Assembly (NCBI GenBank): GCA_002309175.1 | Contig: DBWX01000007.1 | Location: forward strand, 76,430 to 85,062 | From: Ruminococcaceae bacterium UBA1227 | GTDB lineage: Bacteria; Bacillota; Clostridia; Oscillospirales; Acutalibacteraceae | Direction: 5' to 3' | DNA length: 8,633 nucleotides | Made by a program: the position numbers and the translations under genes | Shown: in pieces, positions 1 to 6,250 of the stretch | Numbering within the stretch: the stretch's first letter is position 1 | How the letters are laid out: each line of letters begins with the position of its first letter | The notes under the pieces: generated by a model | The model's input: only the letters and a program-made list of their open reading frames with translations | Told to the model about the DNA's origin: nothing | The model's database searches: none

Positions 1-882
1 GTTCTGCTCTACGGCCCTCCGGGACTCGGCAAGACCACACTTGCGGGAATAATCGCCGCGGAGATGGGCGTCGATATCCGTGTCACATCCGGACCCGCCA
101 TTGAGAAGCAGGGCGACCTTGTGGCCCTTCTTACAAACTTAAACGACGGCGATGTATTGTTCATCGACGAAATACACCGCCTCTCACGCCAGGTTGAGGA
201 GATCCTTTATCCGGCGATGGAGGACGGCGCCGTCGACCTCATAATCGGCAAGGGACCGTCGGCACAGTCAATCAGACTGGATCTGCCGAAGTTCACACTC
301 GTCGGCGCCACTACCCGCGCCGGACAGATTACGGCGCCTCTGCGCGACCGCTTCGGCGTAATCCTGAGACTTGAACTTTATACGCCCGAAGAACTCGCGG
401 GCATTGTCAGGCGCTCGGCCGGCGTCCTTGAGATAGGAATTGATGAGGACGGCGCGACTGAACTCGCCTCGCGCTCACGCGGAACGCCGCGTATTGCCAA
501 CAGACTCTTAAAGCGCGCCCGCGACTTTGCCGAAGTCGTAGGCAACGGCACAATAACGAAGGAGACCGCGGAACTTGCGCTCGCGCGCATGGAGATTGAC
601 CCGCTCGGTCTCGACAACATAGACAGAATGCTTCTCACCGCCATGATAAAGAACTACAACGGCGGACCCGTAGGTCTTGATACCATCGCCGCCGCAATAG
701 GTGAGGAAGCGATAACAATCGAGGATGTCTATGAGCCTTACCTCATGCAGATAGGTTTCCTCTCAAGGACACCGCGCGGCCGTATGGTCACGCCAGCGGG
801 CTACAGGCACCTCGGCTTCAACTATGATGACAAGTCCGGCGGCAAAGCCGACAACGGACAGCAGAAACTTTTTGACGACTGA
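1..882 (+). CDS. ruvB: Holliday junction branch migration ATPase RuvB (5' end missing)
   Basis: RuvB is the hexameric AAA+ motor that, with RuvA and the RuvC resolvase, drives branch migration of Holliday junctions in recombinational repair. The frame is open from base 1, so the gene starts before the window; 293 residues remain and roughly the first 50-60 are missing. Numbering from base 1, the fragment begins almost at Walker A (GPPGLGKT, residues 5-12), followed by Walker B (VLFIDE, 52-57, continuing into IHRL), sensor 1 (GATTRAG, 102-108), the PLRDRF arginine-finger box (113-118) and sensor 2 (GTPRIANR, 161-168). The last 70 or so residues match the C-terminal winged-helix DNA-binding domain, including the PRGR segment, and end in an acidic QQKLFDD tail. 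All family landmarks are intact. ruvA would be expected upstream but lies outside the window. The methyltransferase gene follows after 11 bases. Confidence 0.97.
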   Translation, partial: VLLYGPPGLGKTTLAGIIAAEMGVDIRVTSGPAIEKQGDLVALLTNLNDGDVLFIDEIHRLSRQVEEILYPAMEDGAVDLIIGKGPSAQSIRLDLPKFTLVGATTRAGQITAPLRDRFGVILRLELYTPEELAGIVRRSAGVLEIGIDEDGATELASRSRGTPRIANRLLKRARDFAEVVGNGTITKETAELALARMEIDPLGLDNIDRMLLTAMIKNYNGGPVGLDTIAAAIGEEAITIEDVYEPYLMQIGFLSRTPRGRMVTPAGYRHLGFNYDDKSGGKADNGQQKLFDD

Positions 883-893
883 GAGAAGAGATT

Positions 894-1787
894 ATGCGCA
901 GTACGGAACTCTGGAAAGACTATGAACTCATAGACTGCTCTGAAGGCGAACGCCTGGAGCGGTGGGGTGATGTCATTCTCATCCGTCCCGATCCACAGGT
1001 TATCTGGAAGACTCCGAAGAAGAACGAGTTCTGGAAGATGGCGAATGCCCGCTACCACCGCTCGGCAAAAGGCGGAGGAGAGTGGGAGATTCTCAGACCC
1101 TTCCCGGATGAGTGGAATATCGGTTACCGCGATCTCACTTTCAAGATAAAACCCATGGGCTTCAAGCACACGGGACTCTTTCCCGAGCAGGCCGTAAACT
1201 GGGACTTCCTGCGGGAGGTAATTAAAAACTCTCAGAGCAGCGGCTGCGGAGAGGGCGGCCAGGTAAAAGTGCTCAACCTCTTCGCTTACACGGGCGGCGC
1301 GACTGTTGCCGCTCTCGCCGAGGACGCGGCAGTCGTGCACGTCGATGCCTCCAAGGGCATGGTTGCGCACGCCAAGGAAAATGCCGCCCTCTCCGGTCTC
1401 TCGGAGAGATTCTGCCGCTGGCTGGTGGATGACTGTGAGAAATTCATTCAGCGTGAAATCCGCCGCGGCAACAAATATGACATAATCATCATGGACCCTC
1501 CGTCATACGGCAGGGGCCCGGGAGGAGAGGTCTGGCAGCTTGAGGACAAGGTCTACGAGTTTGTGGAACTTGCATCGCAGATTCTCTCAGATGACCCGAA
1601 GATGGTTCTCATAAACTCCTATACGGCGGGACTCTCGCCGTCGGTAATGAGTTATATACTCGGCTCGACCGTCTCAGCTGAGTACGGAGGCAGGGTCGAC
1701 TGCGACGAGATAGGCCTTTCGGTCACGGAGACCGGCATGTGCCTGCCTTGCGGCGCATCTGCAATATGGACAAAGGAACAGGACTGA
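894..1787 (+). CDS. Class I SAM-dependent methyltransferase, RlmI/COG1092-like, probably RNA-directed
   Basis: A 297-residue Rossmann-fold methyltransferase that should use S-adenosylmethionine. The N-terminal part (about 1-105) carries the DYELID...GERLERWGD, RPDPQ.IW and FKHTGLFPEQ..NWD patterns that I associate with short COG1092/Methyltrans_SAM proteins. The catalytic domain shows SAM motif I (VLNLFAYTGGAT, 126-137), the acidic ribose-binding position in VVHVDAS (D151) and motif IV DPPSYGRG (201-208). The DPPSY box resembles those of RlmI/RlmK rRNA cytosine or guanine methyltransferases. There is no N-terminal PUA domain as in E. coli RlmI, so the RNA target cannot be assigned from the sequence. 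The ATG at 894 is chosen because it is preceded by a modest GA-rich site (GAGAGAAGAG, 881-890) and gives the expected family N-terminus. It lies between ruvB and ecfA1, probably in one transcript. Family is secure; the rRNA substrate is inference. Confidence 0.88.
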   Translation: MRSTELWKDYELIDCSEGERLERWGDVILIRPDPQVIWKTPKKNEFWKMANARYHRSAKGGGEWEILRPFPDEWNIGYRDLTFKIKPMGFKHTGLFPEQAVNWDFLREVIKNSQSSGCGEGGQVKVLNLFAYTGGATVAALAEDAAVVHVDASKGMVAHAKENAALSGLSERFCRWLVDDCEKFIQREIRRGNKYDIIIMDPPSYGRGPGGEVWQLEDKVYEFVELASQILSDDPKMVLINSYTAGLSPSVMSYILGSTVSAEYGGRVDCDEIGLSVTETGMCLPCGASAIWTKEQD

Positions 1788-1791
1788 AAAC

Positions 1792-2631
1792 TTGGAAAGT
1801 ATACTGAAATTTGACGATGTATATTTCTCCTATGACGAGGAGACAGACGAAACTCAGGGCGAAGTGCACTGGGCTGTTTCCGCGCTGTCCCTTGAAGTGA
1901 AGCGCGGTGACTTCATCGCCGTGCTCGGTCACAACGGCTCGGGTAAATCCACCCTCGCCAAACTCTCAAACGCAATCCTCATTCCCGACAAGGGAGAGGT
2001 CACCGTAAAAGGTATCAGCACAAAGGACGAGGACAGAACACTTGAAATCCGCAAGCATGTCGGAATGGTGTTTCAGAATCCCGACAACCAGATTGTCGCG
2101 ACTGTGGTCGAGGAGGACGTTGCCTTCGGACCGGAGAACCTCGGACTTGAACCCGCTGAAATCCGCGAACGTGTCGACGATGCCCTGAAAGCAGTCGGCA
2201 TGTACGAGTTCCGCGAGAATGAACCTCACAATCTCTCGGGCGGACAGAAACAGAGGGTGGCCATAGCGGGAATACTCGCCATGCGTCCGGAATGCATTGT
2301 TCTGGACGAGTCGACCGCAATGCTCGACCCGAAGGGCCGCAGGGAGGTTCTGGAGACCGTAAGAAAGCTCCATGACGAGTTCGGCATGGCAGTTGTGTTT
2401 ATCACGCATTATATGGATGAAGCGGCCATGGCCGACCGTGTCATAGTCATGGAGCAGGGCAAGGTGCTGTTTGACGGTGCTCCCTGCGACGTATTCCAGA
2501 ACGTCGACGAGCTTCGCCGCGTCGGACTCGACGTTCCGCAGGCGACCGAGCTCGCGCTCTCGCTCGGGCTTCCGGGCAAGATTCTCACTCTTTCGGAGTG
2601 CACGGATGCGATTGTTGATTCGCTTAAATAA
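1792..2631 (+). CDS. ecfA1: Energy-coupling factor transporter ATPase EcfA1
   Basis: One of the two ABC ATPases of the ECF module, which powers uptake of vitamins or metal ions by exchangeable S components at the cytoplasmic membrane. The 279-residue protein has a complete ABC cassette: Walker A GHNGSGKST (46-54), Q-loop FQNPDNQIVA (Q95), signature LSGGQKQR (148-155), Walker B CIVLDE (168-173), D-loop region AMLDP and switch histidine H206. The FQNPDNQ Q-loop and VEEDVAFGPEN segment identify the EcfA1 (CbiO/YbxA-type) partner. The proline often found after Walker B is Ser174 here, a position that varies in EcfA1. The start is a TTG, four bases after the previous stop, with AGGA (1780-1783) 8 bases upstream. 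It gives the usual short N-terminus before the FDDVYFSY strand. ecfA2 and ecfT follow directly. Confidence 0.96.
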   Translation: MESILKFDDVYFSYDEETDETQGEVHWAVSALSLEVKRGDFIAVLGHNGSGKSTLAKLSNAILIPDKGEVTVKGISTKDEDRTLEIRKHVGMVFQNPDNQIVATVVEEDVAFGPENLGLEPAEIRERVDDALKAVGMYEFRENEPHNLSGGQKQRVAIAGILAMRPECIVLDESTAMLDPKGRREVLETVRKLHDEFGMAVVFITHYMDEAAMADRVIVMEQGKVLFDGAPCDVFQNVDELRRVGLDVPQATELALSLGLPGKILTLSECTDAIVDSLK

Positions 2632-2649
2632 ACAAGACGGAGACTGAAG

Positions 2650-3513
2650 ATGTCGATTCTCAAAACCGACAATTTAACATACAAGTACTCTGTGGGTACG
2701 CCTTTTGAGGTCACGGCTCTCGACAGCGTGAGCCTTGAGGTGGAGAAGGGTGAACTCGTTGCCGTAATCGGCCATACGGGTTCGGGTAAGTCCACACTCA
2801 TTCAGCACTTCAACGGTCTTTTAAAACCCACTGAGGGCAGCGTCCTTGTGGACGGGCAGGATATCTGGGAGTCGAAGAAGACTCTTCGGGAAGCCCGTTT
2901 CAAGGTGGGACTCTGCTTCCAGTATCCGGAGTACCAGCTCTTTGAGGAGACCGTATTCGCCGACATTGCCTTCGGCCCGAAGAATATGAAGCTCCCCGAG
3001 GAGGAGATAAAGGAACGCGTTCTGCGCGCTGCCGAGTTTACGGGTGTCACGAAGGAGATGCTTGAAAAATCCCCCTTTGACCTCTCGGGAGGAGAGAAGC
3101 GCCGCGTGGCAATAGCCGGCGTAATGGCCATGGAGCCGGAAATTCTCATTCTCGACGAGCCGACCTCAGGACTCGACCCCAAGGGCAGGGACACCATACT
3201 CCGCCTCATACGCGATTACAGGGACAATACCGGCAGCACGGTAATGATAGTCTCACATTCAATGGAGGACGTCGCGAAAATCGCGACGAAGGTCCTCGTG
3301 ATGAACCGCGCGACTGTCATGAGCTATGACACCGTGCCCGAGACATACAGACATGCGGAGGAACTTCTCTCCGTGGGCCTCGATGTTCCGCAGATTACCA
3401 AGATTTTCATGGAACTGAAGAGGAGGGGACTGCCTGTCCGTGACGATGTATACACCGTCGAGCAGGCCGTCGTCGAAATTGACAGACTCCGAAAGGAGGG
3501 TGTCAGGGTATGA
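2650..3513 (+). CDS. ecfA2: Energy-coupling factor transporter ATPase EcfA2
   Basis: The second ATPase of the ECF module; EcfA1 and EcfA2 form an asymmetric heterodimer that engages coupling helices of EcfT. The 287-residue protein has Walker A GHTGSGKST (41-49), the EcfA2-diagnostic Q-loop FQYPEYQLFEETV (Q91), signature LSGGEKRR (145-152), Walker B ILILDEPTSGLD (165-176) and switch histidine H203. The C-terminal region carries a VGLDVPQ motif also present in EcfA1, consistent with their being paralogues. The ATG is preceded by CGGAG (2638-2642) at 7 bases. The gene's last bases overlap ecfT by 4 (ATGA), which suggests translational coupling and balanced stoichiometry. A strong inverted repeat lies within the coding sequence at 3265-3297. 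Confidence 0.96.
   Translation: MSILKTDNLTYKYSVGTPFEVTALDSVSLEVEKGELVAVIGHTGSGKSTLIQHFNGLLKPTEGSVLVDGQDIWESKKTLREARFKVGLCFQYPEYQLFEETVFADIAFGPKNMKLPEEEIKERVLRAAEFTGVTKEMLEKSPFDLSGGEKRRVAIAGVMAMEPEILILDEPTSGLDPKGRDTILRLIRDYRDNTGSTVMIVSHSMEDVAKIATKVLVMNRATVMSYDTVPETYRHAEELLSVGLDVPQITKIFMELKRRGLPVRDDVYTVEQAVVEIDRLRKEGVRV
3265..3297 (+). other. Intragenic inverted repeat (potential stem-loop) in ecfA2
   Basis: GAGGAC-GTCGCGA, loop AAA, then TCGCGAC, a GAAG bulge, and GTCCTC. The inner 7-base arms (3271-3277 and 3281-3287) are perfectly complementary around a 3-base loop. The outer 6-base arms (3265-3270 and 3292-3297) also pair, separated from the inner stem by a 4-base bulge on the 3' side. The element lies in codons just after the switch histidine of EcfA2. 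No T-tract follows, so it does not look like an intrinsic terminator. A role in mRNA stability or pausing is possible, but chance in GC-rich coding sequence is equally plausible. Confidence 0.5.
3492..3500 (+). promoter_or_regulatory. Strong ribosome binding site of ecfT inside the ecfA2 3' end
   Basis: AAAGGAGGG lies 9 bases before the ecfT ATG, entirely inside ecfA2 codons. Together with the ATGA overlap it supports translational coupling between ecfA2 and ecfT. Confidence 0.8.
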
Positions 3514-4325
3514 TCAAGGACATTACCATAGGCCAGTACTTCCCGGGCAACTCAGTCATACACCGAATGGACCCGAGAATGAAACTTGTCCTGACGATTG
3601 TCTACATCGTCATAATCTTCCTTTGCAAGAACTTCTGGGCATTAGGGCTCATGCTTCTCTCACTGGTTGTCATGTGCGCCCTCTCGGGTGTTCCCGCAAA
3701 GGTAATTCTGAAGAGTATAAAGCCGATTGCTATCATCATCACATTTACGGCCATACTCAATATCTTCTACGTACGCACGGGTGAGCCGCTGCTTGACTGG
3801 CATTTCATCCACATAACCACGGGCGGCGTGTTCACGGCAGTTTTCATGATTATCCGTATCTGCGCCCTTGTCGTCGCGAGCTCACTTCTGACTTACACGA
3901 CCAGCCCTACGCAGATTACCGATGGCATAGAGCGTCTTTTCTCTCCGCTTAAGTTCATGCGCGGCGGTGTACACACTCTCGCCATGATGATGACGATAGC
4001 GCTGCGATTCATACCCACGCTTATCGATGAGTTTGAGAAAATCACAAATGCGCAGAAGGCACGCGGCGCCGATCTCGAGACCGGCAATCTCGTCGAGAGG
4101 GCAAAGGCCCTGATCCCCGTACTTGTGCCTCTCTTCATCACTTCATTCCGCAGGGCCTATGAACTGGCCTTTGCCATGGAGTGCCGCTGCTATCACGGTG
4201 CCGAGGGCAGGACGAGGATGAAGATAATGAAGTATTCGAAACTCGATGCTTTCGGATTCCTGTTTATACTGTTTGCTACGGGCGGAGTCATCGCCCTCAA
4301 TATGTTTTTCAGACACGTGGTCTGA
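3510..4325 (+). CDS. ecfT: Energy-coupling factor transporter transmembrane protein EcfT
   Basis: The membrane scaffold of ECF transporters, transmitting ATP-driven motion from EcfA1/A2 to the substrate-binding S component. The 271-residue protein opens with the typical GQYFPGNSVIHRMDPRMKL cytoplasmic entry (8-26). Hydrophobic segments follow at about 28-38, 42-60, 70-87, 105-128 and 247-267. Between them lies the cytoplasmic coupling-helix domain. Its first signature box is a clean Ala-Arg-Gly (184-186, in QKARGAD). The second box, expected as ARG or ARC, reads Cys-Arg-Cys (225-227, in MECRCYHG); the arginine is kept. The start is fixed by AAAGGAGGG (3492-3500) 9 bases before the ATG and by the 4-base overlap with ecfA2. 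No S-component gene is adjacent, consistent with a group II (shared) module; substrates cannot be inferred. Confidence 0.95.
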   Translation: MIKDITIGQYFPGNSVIHRMDPRMKLVLTIVYIVIIFLCKNFWALGLMLLSLVVMCALSGVPAKVILKSIKPIAIIITFTAILNIFYVRTGEPLLDWHFIHITTGGVFTAVFMIIRICALVVASSLLTYTTSPTQITDGIERLFSPLKFMRGGVHTLAMMMTIALRFIPTLIDEFEKITNAQKARGADLETGNLVERAKALIPVLVPLFITSFRRAYELAFAMECRCYHGAEGRTRMKIMKYSKLDAFGFLFILFATGGVIALNMFFRHVV

Positions 4326-4326
4326 G

Positions 4327-4331
4327 AGGAG
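4327..4331 (+). promoter_or_regulatory. Ribosome binding site fixing the TTG start of truA
   Basis: AGGAG ends 6 bases before the TTG at 4338. This spacing, with the family N-terminus beginning right after the TTG, supports a non-ATG start. Confidence 0.75.
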
Positions 4332-4337
4332 TAAACT

Positions 4338-5102
4338 TTGAGACAGATTCTGCTTAAAATCCGATATCTCGGCACAGCCTACCACGGCTGGCAGGTGCAG
4401 GAGAACGCGGTGAGCGTGCAGGAGCGTCTGCAGGACGCTGTCGAGGCCATCTTCGGAGAACGCCTCGACGTCACCGGCTGTTCCAGAACCGATGCCGGTG
4501 TGCACGCGAACATGTACTGCTGCACTTTGAGAACGGAGTCGGATATCGACTGTTTCAGACTGCAGGGGGCGCTCAACGCGAAACTGCCGGATGATATCAG
4601 TGTGTTCTCGTGTGAGGATGTCGATGCGGACTTTCATCCGCGCTATTCCTGCACGGCAAAGCAATACATCTACAAAATTAACAACTCCGCAGCCCCTGAC
4701 CCGTTTCTCGAGGGCAGGGCACTGCATTACAAACCGCATATTGATGCGGATATGTTAAACAGAGCAGCGCAGGACTTTACAGGCACTCACGATTTTTCAA
4801 GTTTCTGCGGTGCCAAGTCCGAACTTGAGGATCTGACACGGACCGTATATGAGGCCTCGGTGACGCGTGACGGTGACCTCGTCACCTTTTCAGTCACGGG
4901 CGACGGTTTCCTCTACAACATGGTCCGCATTATGGTCGGAACCCTGCTCTTTATCAACGAGGGAAAGATTGCTCCCGACGCAATTCCTTCGATTATTGAA
5001 AAGAGGGACAGGTCGGCGGCCGGAAAAACAGCTCCGGCATGCGGCCTCTACTTAAATGAAGTCTTCTACGGAGGTGAGGCATTTGGCGAAGAAAAAGCGT
5101 AA
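4338..5102 (+). CDS. truA: tRNA pseudouridine(38-40) synthase TruA
   Basis: TruA isomerises uridines 38, 39 and 40 in the anticodon stem-loop of many tRNAs to pseudouridine. The 254-residue protein is of normal length. The N-terminal RYLGTAYHGWQVQ box (9-21) matches the family's YDGTxYxGWQ pattern with Leu in place of the usual Asp. The catalytic box CSRTDAGVHA contains the nucleophilic aspartate D52. The AKQYIYKI segment and the GDGFLYNMVRIMVGTL stretch near the C-terminus are further family landmarks. It starts with TTG; AGGAG (4327-4331) lies 6 bases upstream. Twelve bases separate it from ecfT, the neighbour it commonly follows in Firmicutes. Its 3' end carries the ribosome binding site and start of the next gene in another frame. 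Confidence 0.96.
   Translation: MRQILLKIRYLGTAYHGWQVQENAVSVQERLQDAVEAIFGERLDVTGCSRTDAGVHANMYCCTLRTESDIDCFRLQGALNAKLPDDISVFSCEDVDADFHPRYSCTAKQYIYKINNSAAPDPFLEGRALHYKPHIDADMLNRAAQDFTGTHDFSSFCGAKSELEDLTRTVYEASVTRDGDLVTFSVTGDGFLYNMVRIMVGTLLFINEGKIAPDAIPSIIEKRDRSAAGKTAPACGLYLNEVFYGGEAFGEEKA
5070..5076 (+). promoter_or_regulatory. Ribosome binding site fixing the TTG start of the DUF5711-like gene
   Basis: GGAGGTG, within the last codons of truA, ends 6 bases before the TTG at 5083. It argues against the upstream in-frame ATG at 5056, which would place this site inside the coding region and has no comparable site of its own. Confidence 0.8.
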
Positions 5103-6240
5103 ATTGCAGATGACGCACGGCATGTCTGTCGCGCTCAAAGTGGCAGTGGCCGTCATCGTTGTTGTCGTGTTGTTCCTGATGGCCGCCGAGCGCCTCAACA
5201 TCGCCACCGTAACTGACATAAACGACAGCCTGCGCAGTTCTTTCTCCGGAATGAATCCCGGCTCGGGCTATCCCTACAAGATTAATTCGAGCTCGGTGCG
5301 CGGTATGACTGTACTTAACGGCGACCTCTATATCCTTACAAGTCAGGATACCGTATCGCTGGACTCCACGGCGAAGGAGATAAAGCGCTCCTCGCACACC
5401 TTCTCACAGCCCGCTTTCGCGACCTGCGGCAGCAAGGCCGTGGTATACAACAGAAACGGCAACCGTTTCCGTGTTGAGAACAGAACCGACACGCTCTTTA
5501 CGGGTGAGACGGCTGATGATGAGAAGATCATAACCGCGGCAATCGGGGCGAAGGGCAATATTGCTCTCGCGACTTTCTCGAATGACTGTACTTCGAAGCT
5601 TACCGTCTACAGCACGAACTATAAAAAAACGGTGTTCGGCTGGAACTGTGCCCAGGACACGATTACATCTGTCGACCTCTCTGACAACGGCAAGTATGCC
5701 GCTGTGTGCGTCGTGGGAGCCCGTGACGGTGAAATCTACTCAAAGGTAGTCATATTTGACTTCGACTACTCCGAGCCGAAGGCCGAGTTTGAGTACTTCG
5801 GTACGGCCATGCTCGCCGTTCACTTCGGCAAGAACGACAATGTCGTAGCCGTGGGGGATGACAGAATCTCCTTCATCAAGGGACTGAAGAACAAGGAGGA
5901 TATGGAGTACGGCTCGTCCACACTCTCAAACTTCGCGTTCTCGGAGGACGGGTATACTGTCCTCGCTCTCTCCGAGCACGGCAGCACGAACAACGAGAAA
6001 CTTTACTGCTACACTCCCAATCTCTCAAAGTCCTGCGAGAAGAAGTTTGAGTCAGTCATAAAGTCTCTCGGAATTTACAAAGGTCATATCTCCGTGCTTC
6101 TTGAGAACCAGGTGCTGGTCCTTAAGACAAACGGAGGCACATATAAAAAGTACGATGCCGATAATACGGCCATCGCAGTCTATAGCATAGGCAACAGAAC
6201 CTATCTTTACACCACCGGTGAAATTAAAAGATGCAAGTAG
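5083..6240 (+). CDS. DUF5711-like single-pass membrane protein with beta-propeller-like extracytoplasmic domain
   Basis: A 385-residue protein of unknown function. It has a short, very basic N-terminus (AKKKRK at 2-7), one strongly hydrophobic segment (about 16-35, rich in Val, Ile and Leu), then about 350 residues with no further membrane segment. With the positive residues first, the large domain is predicted to lie outside the cytoplasm (N-in signal anchor). The soluble part is made of short beta-strand-like stretches with recurrent turn motifs such as DLSDNGKYAA (198-207) and FSEDGYTVLA (286-295), which suggests a WD40/TolB-like propeller. The overall architecture resembles clostridial DUF5711 proteins; this is from memory, not a search. 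I chose the TTG at 5083 because GGAGGTG (5070-5076) sits 6 bases before it. An ATG at 5056 would precede that site and lacks one. The gene overlaps the truA end by 20 bases. No enzymatic residues are recognisable. Confidence 0.78.
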   Translation: MAKKKRKLQMTHGMSVALKVAVAVIVVVVLFLMAAERLNIATVTDINDSLRSSFSGMNPGSGYPYKINSSSVRGMTVLNGDLYILTSQDTVSLDSTAKEIKRSSHTFSQPAFATCGSKAVVYNRNGNRFRVENRTDTLFTGETADDEKIITAAIGAKGNIALATFSNDCTSKLTVYSTNYKKTVFGWNCAQDTITSVDLSDNGKYAAVCVVGARDGEIYSKVVIFDFDYSEPKAEFEYFGTAMLAVHFGKNDNVVAVGDDRISFIKGLKNKEDMEYGSSTLSNFAFSEDGYTVLALSEHGSTNNEKLYCYTPNLSKSCEKKFESVIKSLGIYKGHISVLLENQVLVLKTNGGTYKKYDADNTAIAVYSIGNRTYLYTTGEIKRCK

Positions 6241-6244
6241 GAGG
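6239..6244 (+). promoter_or_regulatory. Consensus ribosome binding site of the phosphatidyltransferase gene
   Basis: A perfect AGGAGG overlaps the TAG stop of the preceding gene and ends 6 bases before the ATG at 6251. It decides this start over the in-frame ATG at 6218. Confidence 0.85.
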
Positions 6245-6250
6245 CACCTG

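Noticed and set aside
822..1370. Long reverse-strand open frame opposite the methyltransferase gene
   Set aside because: It lies wholly opposite well-supported ruvB and methyltransferase coding sequence, its translation resembles no family I know, and such frames are common opposite GC-rich genes.
1389..1408. Inverted repeat CTCTCCG-GTCTCT-CGGAGAG in the methyltransferase gene
   Set aside because: A 7-bp stem with a 6-base loop of low-complexity CT/GA composition and no T-tract, inside conserved coding sequence; expected by chance.
2632..2649. Possible promoter or terminator between ecfA1 and ecfA2, the longest gap in the window
   Set aside because: Only 18 bases, occupied by the ecfA2 ribosome binding site; no stem-loop or promoter boxes.
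4143..4739. Reverse-strand open frame of about 200 codons spanning the ecfT/truA junction
   Set aside because: It covers two conserved genes on the other strand and shows no ribosome binding site or domain pattern of its own.
5056..5082. Upstream ATG extension of the DUF5711-like gene
   Set aside because: The extension would contain the GGAGGTG site that precedes the TTG at 5083 and would lie entirely inside truA; the basic tip plus signal anchor begins naturally at the TTG.
6218..6250. Upstream ATG extension of the phosphatidyltransferase gene
   Set aside because: It lies in the end of the preceding gene with no good ribosome binding site, whereas AGGAGG is ideally placed for the ATG at 6251.
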